Part shown: positions 37,301 through 46,572 of the stretch, in pieces
Position numbering within the stretch: the first letter of the stretch is position 1
Layout of the letters: the number at the start of each line of letters is the position of its first letter
DNA from: Thamnaconus septentrionalis
Lineage: Eukaryota > Chordata > Actinopteri > Tetraodontiformes > Monacanthidae
Assembly: GCA_009823395.1 (NCBI GenBank)
Contig: CM020508.1
Coordinates: 5,726,515 to 5,790,514 of the forward strand
DNA: 64,000 bases
Direction: 5' to 3'
Position numbers and translations under genes: made by a program
Notes under the pieces: model-generated
What the model saw: the letters and a program-made list of their open reading frames with translations, nothing else
Database searches by the model: none
What the model was told of the DNA's origin: nothing

Positions 37301-39297
37301 GTAAATGATTCCAGCAACGCTCTCACCTGGTTTCCGACGACCCCGGCAACGACCCTCCTGCCGTTCTGGTTGCTAGACGGCAGGAAACTAACAGAAAATG
37401 GCAGAAAGAGAAAGAGTATGACATCATCGCCACTGCGTGACTGTCATCGTAGTGTTTTCAAAGTCGCGAGGTAACTCAGTAAGTCACCTCAGGCCAATGA
37501 AATCCTCGTGCTTGGTATTGATGTAGGCGAGCTGCACGTCGAGGAGCAACAGGACCTGCACAGAGCGAATGACACACGTGAAGCCGAGCGGGAGGCAGAA
37601 GTCGACGACTCACGGGTTTGTGTCCGGCTGTGTGAGTGTGAAGGAACCTGGTCTTTGCATTTTCGCTCTTGTTGCTGAATTTTAGTTGCTACGATTTTCT
37701 CCGTTTGCTCCTGCAGTGCAGGGAAGGATCTGAGCTGCAGAGGGGAAGAACGAAAAAAGGTTCAGCGGAAAACGGATTTGACGACAGCGAAGGGGCTCCG
37801 CACTGATACCTTGTTCACACACTGGTACACCGTGTTCATCAGCTGCTGGGTGACCATGTCGACAAACTTGACGCACGGCGCCTTCAACTTGGAAATCTGC
37901 TTCCTCACGATGGTTTCAAAAGCCATGTCGGGGGTGAACAGGCCCCTCCTGCAGGCAGACACGGACAAATGACAACGCCACAATAAGCACGCCGCTTCAG
38001 GGCAAAAAAAAAAACAACAAAAAAAGCACACGCGCAAAGAGGACACGACAACACTGCACCTGATACCGTGAATGTTCCTGATGGCGTAGCTGATCTCCTG
38101 CCGCAGCTTCTTCTCATCCGACTCCACCTGGGGAAATAAAATGGACTGCACTTATGTAGCACTTTCCAGCACCTTCACAGTACCTCAAACAACTTTACAA
38201 TGGCCTCTCATTCACCCACACACTCATACACCAATGGGTGGGTGGCTGCTGCCATGCAGGGCGCAATTTAGGGTTCAGTGCCTTGCCGAAGGACACTTCA
38301 AACATGTGGACAGTTGGAGCCGGGATTTGAACCGCCAACCCTTCGATCATCAATTCGCGACCACTCTACTACCAACTGAGCCACAGCTGCCCCCCAAGGC
38401 TAGTTCATCAGCGCTGCACCACACCGTGGTGCTGGAGCGCGCTTGTGGAAGATGGTGCACACCTTGGTGAGTTCAAAAGGAAAACTTCATGGAAGATCTG
38501 GTTGATCTTGGCGCCCCCAGACAGACTGACGGTGTCGATGTTGTCCCCGTAGCCCTCGATCAGCTTCCCAAAGTCTCCGGCCAAGTGCAGCACCGACCTG
38601 GCAGACAGGGGGCGATGCATCCACGGAGACGCCGATGCATGGATCGTTCTTAGGGACATTTGAATGGGTTACACGTGTACAATGTATCGGCTGACTGACT
38701 GACTGTATCAGGGTCTTGGTCCTGTGTGTGCGCCCGTCCGGACTGTACTGCCTGTACTCCTCAGCCTCTTTATTCAGGGCCAGCAGCTGGCTCTGCAACT
38801 GGCTGCAAAAGGCCGGCAGCTTGTCCCGAATGTGGTTCGTCAGTTGCTGTTTAAAAAAACAACAACAAAGAGAAAAACAGAACAATGAAAAACCGAAACC
38901 TACAGTAGTTTCATCACAATAAGATGACCTCTTCCTGGTTGACGGTCACCTGGTTGAGTATTCTCTGCAAATACGGGGTGCCCATTCTTTCTGCCATGTG
39001 TCTGTAGGCTGGGTGGTTTTGGAAGAAGCTCTGCTCAGCAAGTAGAGCCGCTCTAACGTCCTTCCTCCCATCGATGTCCCTCTGACTGCGGTTGACCACC
39101 CAACGTAACCTGGCGAGAAAAAAAAAAGTGCAAGAACTAAGGACAATTAGGGACGTCAGGTGACCTCTGACCTCCAGACACCCAAATTGTCAAAAGATGG
39201 GGAAGCAATATGTTTGAAATGCTTCCGGGGCCAAATCCCCTATTTCCCCCTGCAGCCGACGTAACAGCATCAGGCTCCATGTCCAATGCTGCTGCTG

Positions 39298-39341
<44 letters not shown>

Positions 39342-42300
39342 AGTGACCCTCCGTGGCTAATGCATTAGCAGCACTGGAGAAGCATGAAGGATCCGGCACC
39401 TGGCGCTGCTCTACACAGTCTGAACACACACACTGTCACTGGAGAACACTGCCCTGGCTACACACACACACATACAATCACACACTACACTATGGAGGAT
39501 GGATTTAAAACACATTGAAACCTTCTGTCATTTTCATATTCCGGAAATTGGTGTCACTTAACAGGTGATTTCAATCTTTTAAGCTCCACCCCTCACCCCC
39601 ATTTTTTTTTTTAAATTTCATCTAAAAGGGAAATGTTTAGTGTTGAAGTGAAAAGTTTTATAAACAGGCCCAATGTGTAAAATTGAAAGCAGTCTACTGA
39701 TCAAGTGAGACATCAAGAGAAAACAGACATTATTAACGTCACAGTTTGTTACAATAAGCTGCTAAATCTCACACACCAAGCCTGTAATACTCTAATACTA
39801 TTATACAGAGCTAAAAGGCAACTGAAACAAGTGTCTCCAGCTTTAGAATAAACAGAATAATAGCGCCTCACAGCTGTGGCTCCACCCTTATTCTTTAGTT
39901 ATTGTTTAACATGCTCCTTCGGATAATGCGGAAGAAGAAGAAGAGAAGAAGAAGATGCTCCTTCTTTTACCTACTTTATTTTCAGTTTTTTTTTTAGCTC
40001 TTCTCTTCTATATCTTCTCTTTTTCCTGTGATCATCACTTCTTCCTTCCTCAAGCACTCTTTTTTTGCCACCCCCCACTTTTTTGTGCTTGTCTGGGTTA
40101 CACCACAAACACTGTGTGACCTCTCATTGTTCTATTTTGTTCTGCCGAGAAACAAGCAGGATGCTCTTAACATTGTTGACTCAGGCTTTTAATTTATCAT
40201 TTGATCTAAATTTTAAAATAGGACTCTTCATTACTATTATTTTACATCTTAAAAAAAAAAAACTCAGGCAGATATGCAGAGAGATGGAAAATAAAAGGAA
40301 GTTTGACAGAAATAAAGTGAGGGAAGGAGTGAGTGACTGAGATGACCGAGGCTGAACATCTGGTTACTGAAAAATGATGCAACTCTGACGTCAGCTTTCT
40401 CGAAGAAGTCTTTGACGGTATGTGGCGTGAGTGTGTGACATCCAGCTGGCTCAAACGACACACAAACAAGAGCACAAAGAGTCGAGCAACACACCTCGAC
40501 GTAGGGGGAGCAACTTGTTCTCCAGTATTTCCCTGGCGTTGGTCCCTGCGTCCATCAGGTCCAGTTTGGTGAGGACGCCGATGGTTCGCAGACCTAAAAG
40601 TTATTATCAGTGCTCAGAATTTAAAAAAAAAATCACAATTACATCTACACACACACGCACCACACACACCAGCGCCTCACCTTGAGGGTCGACGTTTTTG
40701 GCCAGCTGAAGGGCGTCGGAGTTGGTGAGGTCACTGGTGGCCGGCATGACGGCCAAGATGAGGCAGTTTTCGTTGCACACATACTGCATGATCATGTCCC
40801 GGATTTGGTACTCGATGTCTTTGGGCTGGTCGCCGACGGGCAGCTTGGTGATGCCCGGCAGGTCCACCAGGGTGAGGTTCAGCACTGGCCAGCACACACA
40901 AACGCACACCAGTGTTTGAATGAGAAGGAAGACGTCTGGACACACGCGATAAATATGCAGTCAGCCGTTACCATTTGGTGAGTGAATCTTCAGGTGCATG
41001 GGCACGGCAGAGAGGCCTTTGTTAGAGCCGGTGAGTCTGTTTGTCTCTCTGACGATCTCCCTGCAGATCTCGTTGAAGTCTGTGAACCTCTCTCCCCGAG
41101 AGTGGAGAAATTCTCCATATTCTGAGAGGACGGACAGATGGGAATTAAGATGCGGGCTGTTGTTGGCCCCAAAGCTAAAAATAAATAAATAAATAAAAAT
41201 GGATGCACTTTTGCTATTTTTAGGGACGGTTTCTCCAAAATGAATACATCATACATTCACTACTCACAACCTATGTTGTTCATAGACTGGAAGGCTTCCA
41301 CCCCACTGATGCTCCAACGTAAAAGGAGATCATAAAAATAAAAAATATCAAGACACACGTAACTTGTGTGTCTTGATATTTCATGCTTGTAGGATGTCAT
41401 TCGCGTCTTCAGAGGACCTGGCAACCTGATGTATCTTAAGAGGGCAACACCAGCGCTGCGTTTTGAGCCAAAATATCCACAGTCGCGTCTGAGCTGGACG
41501 CACATGCACGTTGGCGGCGCCCCTGTGTTTATTTGCGCCCAGAGGTCGCTGCACGTAAGCAAACTAAAGGAGACGGTGAGCAGACACAGATGGTGATACA
41601 GCGCAGTGCATTAGAAACAACAGCACCAAGGTTTTCAAACTCAGAGGAGAACCGTTTAGCTAGGAAAATGAGGCTACAGGGAATGTTTTGGCTAAAAACT
41701 TGGTGGTGAGTAGTTGCTGTTGCGAGTCAAATTATTCTGTTGTTTCTAAAAAAAAAAAAAAAAATGAAAAAATTCTTCATATAACGTAAGTGAGGGAGTG
41801 GTCTGTAATTTTAAGATTAGACTTGTTTTCGTGCAAAGGAATGTATTAAAGACGTTGCTTCTTGAGATGAAATAAATCAAACAGCAGCAACGAAAAAAAA
41901 TGAACAAAACTATCAGATAAACATCAGTCAACAATACTTACGTAAAGAATTTGTGGATTTAATCATATGACGCGGAAATGTATTTTGTTTTCAATTTCTT
42001 TTTTTTTTTAGCTGTCTGGAACATGTCAAGATTGTCGAGATTAAACTCTCCTACTGCCATCTGGTGGCAGTTTTCGGTACGGGCTCAAGAACAGTCAGCA
42101 TGTGACACTGTGGGTATACATACATATATGGATGGGTGTGTCCTACCTACCACTTCTATCATTCACCAGTTGGATGATAAGTGGCCTGCGGGTGACGATT
42201 CCTGTTCCTCGCGGAAGGAAGTCTCTGTTGCAGAGGAAGAAGCGAATTTGGAGAAGGATACACACGCATGCACGCACACACACAAACAGACGCACGACTT

Positions 42301-43955
42301 CCCTGTATTGTCAGGCGAACTTGCATCTTTGGTCTGGAGCATGTACACACTACAGCAAAGCACAACCTTTTAAAAGTGTCCACAGCACAAAGAGCCAGTG
42401 AGTTTCTAGGATTTCCTCCCAGAAGATCAGCGAGTTCAGCTAAAAATAAAACTCAGAAAAACAGGGACATCTTTGACCAATATAAAAACGGCTAAAATGA
42501 GTTTAGGGTTGGGATCGGAGACGGACAAAACCCCAATGAACAGGATAAAACAAATCCTCACGCTTCCTATTAAAGCCAGATTCAGGAAGTTTGTTTCGCT
42601 GCATCCTGATACTGTGTCAAAAGTCTGGTTCTCTCCCGGAAAAAAAGAGCTGTCAAAACACAGAGTCGAGCGCCATTTGAAAGCCGCAGCGCAAACTTAG
42701 GGGGGAAACTCAGTATCATGTTGTGAACAGGCAGTCGGGCTGCAGTGGACAATACACTCAAGGCCAACAGAGTCCCACTGTCTTGAGACGAGCATTCCTT
42801 CTGTGACAGGATGTCGCCACTCCACCGAACGGCCGCTGAAACCTCTATTTATGATCTGTCAAAACAAGCCACCAACTTCACCTCATAAGACCTCCTTCAC
42901 CTCTGCCCACAGTGAGAGGACACACAAACACAAAAAACACAAAAAGACAAGTCAACAAATCTGTAGGATCAACAAAAAACAATGCTAGTGCCCCTCCACA
43001 TCCCTCCACTTCCAGATATGGCTGCGCACTCTGGCTACCGTCACACAGAACCGCGGCACCTCCAGCATTCAACCACTTCAGACTGTCACAAGTTCTGGGG
43101 TGGAGACCCGGGGACAAGCGTGAAGGGGTTGTGATTGGTTCAAAATGCTCGCCTGGAGCTCTGCTTGGAGATCAGAGGGAACACAGATCCCAGTATGCTG
43201 AGCTACCACTTTGGATCACAGCTGTAGTCGCAAACTTTGACCGTTGCAGAAAACCCAGAGTCTAAAACTATGAAAGGGCCGCATACTACACGCATTTTGA
43301 GACCTTGGGGAGGAGCCTCATACAACTTATAGTCCAATAAACTCTCTGCAAAACAGACCCGTTTAACCCTCTGTTAATAGCCTCCTGCAAAAAGTCTGGG
43401 TTTTAGCTTCCTGTTAAAACTGATGGTTCATTTGACCTTTCACGTGTTTGCGGCGGGGTTAAAACCATGGGGAGAAGGTGGGACATACACCTGCCTGGGG
43501 TGTGGTCACTCATGTGGGAGTGGCATCAGTGCCCTTTATGACCTTACAAAGAGCCAGTCTTAGTTTCAGCACAGGACTTATGAAAAGTGGCAAAGCAAAC
43601 GGTGGAAAGGATGGACTTTTCTCACTTCTAGGATGCTCAAAAGACAAGAGACATACTACAAAACTGGTAAAGGAAGATCATTTTCTGAATACTCTGGCAT
43701 AATTTTATAACGCTAGCGGGGATTCCATCCTTACATACTGGGTGGCCGTGTCTCTCCTGCTCCCGTAACGGTTTTATGTCGAGGGTTTTCTTACCTGCCC
43801 ACAAAGCTCTCCAGGACGGAGCTCTTCCCGGCGCTCTGCTCGCCCACCACAGCGATCTGCGGCAGCTGGAGGCTGCAGCTCTCCCCGGCGCTGCTCAGGG
43901 CGTCCTGCAGGCTATTGACCAGCGGGATCAGCTCCTCCATCCCCCGGTTGCCCAT
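24982..43955 (-). CDS. dnm3: Dynamin-3-like GTPase, divergent, with two one-base frame breaks
   Basis: Exons 5' to 3': 43795-43955, 42151-42224, 40972-41121, 40681-40884, 40495-40593, 38950-39109, 38704-38846, 38463-38597, 38060-38127, 37810-37948, 37648-37734, 37488-37555, 37327-37387, 36574-36687, 31774-31883, 28456-28567, 27633-27794, 26816-27039 and probably 24982-25015. GTPase motifs are present: P-loop GEQSAGKSS (exon 1), DLPG (exon 4), TKLD (exon 5). Then come the stalk, the PH domain ([13 protein letters not shown] to AGVYPEH) and the GED ([23 protein letters not shown]). Dynamins pinch vesicles from membranes. Naming as dnm3 rests on neighbours and the antisense mir-199a/mir-214 in intron 14. 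Most exon lengths match the family as I recall it, but exon 6 (160 bp) and exon 8 (135 bp) are each one base short, and the sequence is strongly divergent. Confidence 0.88.
27375..27505. repeat. Dispersed repeat family copy A
   Basis: Contains the landmarks CTGTTTACAGCCTCC (27378-27392) and ATGATGTCACAAAGG (27465-27480), shared in the same order with copies near 43371, 59802 and 62907. Lies in the dnm3 intron just downstream of the exon at 27633-27794. Confidence 0.5.
28167..28212. repeat. (CA)n microsatellite
   Basis: CA run with one AT interruption in a dnm3 intron. Confidence 0.97.
28568..31773 (-). other. dnm3 intron 15
   Basis: No coding exon recognised. It is GC-rich in places, with a (CT)n run at 31132-31171 and purine-rich blocks. 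The long plus-strand frame at 30564-31529 is low in complexity (poly-Arg/Trp/Ser, His-Ala repeats) and is not taken as a gene. Confidence 0.7.
31132..31171. repeat. (CT)n microsatellite
   Basis: Run of CT units with few interruptions inside dnm3 intron 15. Confidence 0.95.
32779..32823. repeat. (GT)n microsatellite
   Basis: Uninterrupted GT run about 0.9 kb upstream of mir-199a, in dnm3 intron 14. Confidence 0.97.
33740..33820 (+). ncRNA. mir199a: microRNA mir-199a hairpin
   Basis: The 5p arm at 33750-33772 (CCCAGTGTTCAGACTACCTGTTC) and the 3p arm at 33789-33810 (ACAGTAGTCTGCACATTGGTTA) match vertebrate miR-199a exactly as I know it. They are separated by a 16-base loop and fold as a hairpin. 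It lies on the plus strand inside intron 14 of minus-strand dnm3, as in mammals, where miR-199a-2 and miR-214 come from the long non-coding RNA DNM3OS. miR-199a acts in skeletal and mesenchymal development. A GGA-rich tract lies immediately 5'. Confidence 0.98.
34315..34388. repeat. (GT)n/(GC)n microsatellite
   Basis: GT run passing into GTGC/GTGCGTGC units, about 0.5 kb downstream of mir-199a. Confidence 0.96.
35034..35076. repeat. (GGA)n trinucleotide repeat
   Basis: Uninterrupted GGA/GAG run of about 14 units between mir-199a and mir-214, within a longer purine-rich block up to about 35160. Confidence 0.95.
36058..36085. repeat. (AAG)n trinucleotide repeat
   Basis: Short run of AAG units about 110 bp upstream of mir-214. 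Confidence 0.93.
36195..36275 (+). ncRNA. mir214: microRNA mir-214 hairpin
   Basis: The 5p arm TGCCTGTCTACACTTGCTGTGC is at 36204-36225 and the 3p arm ACAGCAGGCACAGACAGGCAG at 36243-36263. The arms pair across a 17-base loop. The 3p arm matches vertebrate miR-214 except that the last base of the usual 22-mer is A here rather than T. It shares strand and host intron with mir-199a. miR-214 acts in muscle, bone and early patterning in fish and mammals. Pairing of mir-214 with mir-199a marks the host gene as dnm3 rather than dnm1 or dnm2. Confidence 0.98.
38140..38395 (-). mobile_element. tRNA-derived SINE
   Basis: Read on the minus strand, the element starts with a tRNA-like head: A box GTGGCTCAGTTGGTAGTAGAGTGG (about 38370-38393) and B box GGTTCAAATCCC (38322-38333), spaced as in tRNA. 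The body ends in AAAGTGCTACATAAGTGCAGTCCATT, a tail widespread in fish repeats. It sits in the dnm3 intron between exons 8 and 9, leaving only a few bases to the exon 9 splice site. Confidence 0.8.
38463..38597 (-). other. dnm3: dnm3 exon 8 with apparent one-base deletion
   Basis: Reads [22 protein letters not shown] then [13 protein letters not shown], as a dynamin should, then VFLLNSPR where the family has RFPFEL-K. One extra base after the HE codons restores the family reading. The exon is 135 bp against the usual 136. Confidence 0.8.
38950..39109 (-). other. dnm3: dnm3 exon 6 with apparent one-base deletion
   Basis: From exon 5 the frame enters as GYVGWSTAV, whereas the dynamin reading [19 protein letters not shown] appears in another frame a few bases later. 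The break falls at GTTGGGTGGTC (about 39095-39104), where four G are expected and three are present. The rest of the exon, to [12 protein letters not shown], is clean. The exon is 160 bp against the usual 161. Confidence 0.85.
39301..39340. repeat. (GT)n microsatellite
   Basis: Twenty uninterrupted GT units in the dnm3 intron between exons 5 and 6. Confidence 0.98.
41343..41381. repeat. Perfect inverted repeat
   Basis: AAATATCAAGACACAC and its exact reverse complement flank a 7-base loop, in the dnm3 intron between exons 2 and 3. Possibly the end of a foldback element or a stem-loop in the pre-mRNA. Confidence 0.85.
43355..43640. repeat. Dispersed repeat family copy B
   Basis: Carries CTGTTAATAGCCTCCTGC (from 43371), a central GGGAGAAGGTGG block, ATCAGTGCCCTTTATGACCTTACAAAG (near 43526-43551) and TTATGAAAAGTGG-AAGCAAAC, in the same order as the copy at 59795-60060. 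Lies in dnm3 intron 1. Confidence 0.6.
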
Positions 43956-45328
43956 CGCAGCAAGTCCTCCCCGAACCTCTGCCGCGAGTCAACCCGTCCT
44001 TCACGTCTTCACCATCGTGTCAAGGCATCCGTCTCCCGTAACTCCTTCCCAACCCACCCCCCTATGAAGTCTGTTAAACCGCCGCCCCCCAGACTTGGCG
44101 CTACCTAACCGCTGCTGAGACCATGGAGGGGCAGCGACGGTTCCGGTACCACTTCCACTTTGACACTAAAAACGAGTCCGTTTAAAAAAAAAAAAAACGG
44201 TTCCGAGTTAAGGAGAGCCGATCGAGACCTTTTTTCCACGAGACTCCCTAAAAACTATGATGAAGTTATTGAATTGCGTCGAACTTGGCGAAGTTAGCGA
44301 AGAAGTGGGTGAGCCTCTGTCGACTTCCGGTTTTCAAAATAAGATTGAATTTGTCGAACGAGCCCACCTGAGGCGCGTTAGACTTTCAGCTGTGGTTTAC
44401 AGGAAGGGGAGTGTAAGGGTTCCTCCTCCAGCCGCAGCTCCTGCTGCTTCTCCTTATCTGAGGTTCAGCAGCAGCCAGCAACGAGAAATGAGTTTTGCCG
44501 GCAGTGGGGCTGGCACGACACGGCAGCTCCAGCCAGAAACACATCAACTTCCTGAACAACTTATGCCATAAAGGCTATAATGCCAGATCAAAGTCATGCC
44601 GCCAGATTCACCAATTTCATTGAGAAACTTTGATCTCCATTGTTCATTTAATAGAGTTGATATGAATGAGTGCCAGCTATGATGATATGGCTCGTTTCAG
44701 AATAAAATATCATGAACAAGAGCAGAGGTTGAATTAAATTGTGCAATAAGTGGTAATAAAAAGACATTTGACTTTTGTAAATTTACGACATTGTGTTTTT
44801 TTTGGAAGTAGTATGACAAAGTGCTCAATCCTCTGGCACTAATTTCACAAAGTCCCCCAGGCAAGAAACGGAAAGAGTCCAACATGCAGCGAGGGCAGGG
44901 CTCTGGCTCTGGCTCAGGTCTACAAAACACTGCAACTAGAGACATGGTGGGAGACTCATCTACTGTAAATAACACGCCTGGATTCTTTAGCTGTGAGGGC
45001 GTAAAGGCCCTGAGGCAGATCTGGAATAAAAGCAAAAGGGAAAGTCAGGGCTAAATACAGTATTGTGGAGGAAAATTGCATTGACTCACATTGATTCCAC
45101 TTTTGGACAAGAATTCAAACTTTAAAAAAAAAAGATAAAACATACTTTACTTCTGATTGCACACATTGAATCTTTTTTTACACTGGGCTTTCCCCCCACC
45201 CCTTTCTTTTTCTTTTTTTTTTTTTACACAAGTGAGTACTCCCGGTTCTCATTTCTTACTAACATGTATGTTCAACCAGCTTGAAAAACGTGGTTGACCC
45301 TCATTCTCCTGGGGTCACAAATGTCTTT
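43956..45328. other. Region between dnm3 start and mettl13 stop
   Basis: Holds the GC-rich 5' region of dnm3 (about 43956-44200) and, further right, the 3' UTR of mettl13 on the minus strand. A minus-strand ATTAAA-like signal lies near 44647-44652. No other gene is recognised. Confidence 0.5.
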
Positions 45329-46535
45329 TCAAATCACTCTGAGGTCACTCAGCAAGTCTGCAACATCTAACTGTGGCCTGCTGCCGGTTCCAGTCCTGTC
45401 TGAGCACAGAGAGCTCTGCAGATTCTTGGCTGCTTGGGTCAGGGACGGAGGGATGCTGGCGGCGTCCGATCTCTCCCGTCCCCTGCGAGAGCACAGCAGC
45501 ACTTCGTTGACATCCTCTTCGATCTTCTTGGAGAGGGTGGTGGGGAACGATGCCTTCACGTGCTCCAACACGCTTTCCCTCAGGGCCATGTCGCGACAAG
45601 CAAAGTTGAGTATGAATATACCTGGTTCAAAAGCGGCGAGAGAAGGGGGGACAAAAACCACAAATTGAGCACAGAAATTGGGTCAAAATTATTTCTAATA
45701 AACAGATTAACAATTAAAAAATTATAAACTCTTTTGGTGGGAAGTAAATATAGTCGATATCTCAGTACCTCTGGGTGTTAGAAGGTTGCAGACTTTCTGC
45801 AGGAATGCCGTTTCTACAAACGCAGCCGGAGGGCCACTCATTCCGACCGTGCTGTCTTTATTGTCAACATCAAAAATGATGACGTCAAAGGACTGATTTC
45901 CTTCGGTAGAAAGAAAGAAAAATGAAACACAATCACAGTCATTTCTTCTTCTTTCTTTCTTGGAAGGACTGATCTGTTGCGCCCGTGTCCTCCGCCGCCT
46001 ACCTTCTTTCTCCAGCACACTGATGCGATCGAGGCCGTCGCCGAGTGTGACAGTCAAGCGGTCGTCTGGCCTGAAGCCGAACCACTCCTTCGCCACTTCA
46101 AACACAACTGGGTCGAGCTCAACCACTTCAATGGTGACGCTGGGCACAAAATCTCGCAGGAACTGAGCCAGGCCTCCGCCGCCGAGTCCCACCAGGAGCA
46201 CCGACACAGGGCCCCCTGAGAGAGGAGACAGGACAGTCAGCTCTCACTCACTGTGATAATTATTTATTTTTTCTTAATTCACTTATCCTGCCAATTTATT
46301 AGCTGACTTATGAACTGACCTTTGTTCTGTGGCGAGTCCACTCCCAGCAGCGACAGTCCAGCCACCATGACCTCTTGGTAAGAGAAGCAGAGGGAGCTGC
46401 TGTCCACTGACAAAGATTGTGTGGAGGCTGTGGGAGCAGCTGTTGGTTTGGTCTTCTTTTTGCTCTTCTTCTTGTGACTTGATGCTGCTGGCACACAAAT
46501 ATTGATCAATGTTACCTACTGAAATTACTTCTTTT

Positions 46536-46572
<37 letters not shown>

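Noticed and set aside
38320..38395. tRNA-like sequence
   Set aside because: The head of a SINE: it has A and B boxes but no clean cloverleaf and continues into a SINE body.
42408..42425. Plus-strand DFLPR-like reading resembling dynamin exon 2
   Set aside because: Coincidence; the true exon 2 is on the minus strand at 42151-42224 with correct phases and length 74.
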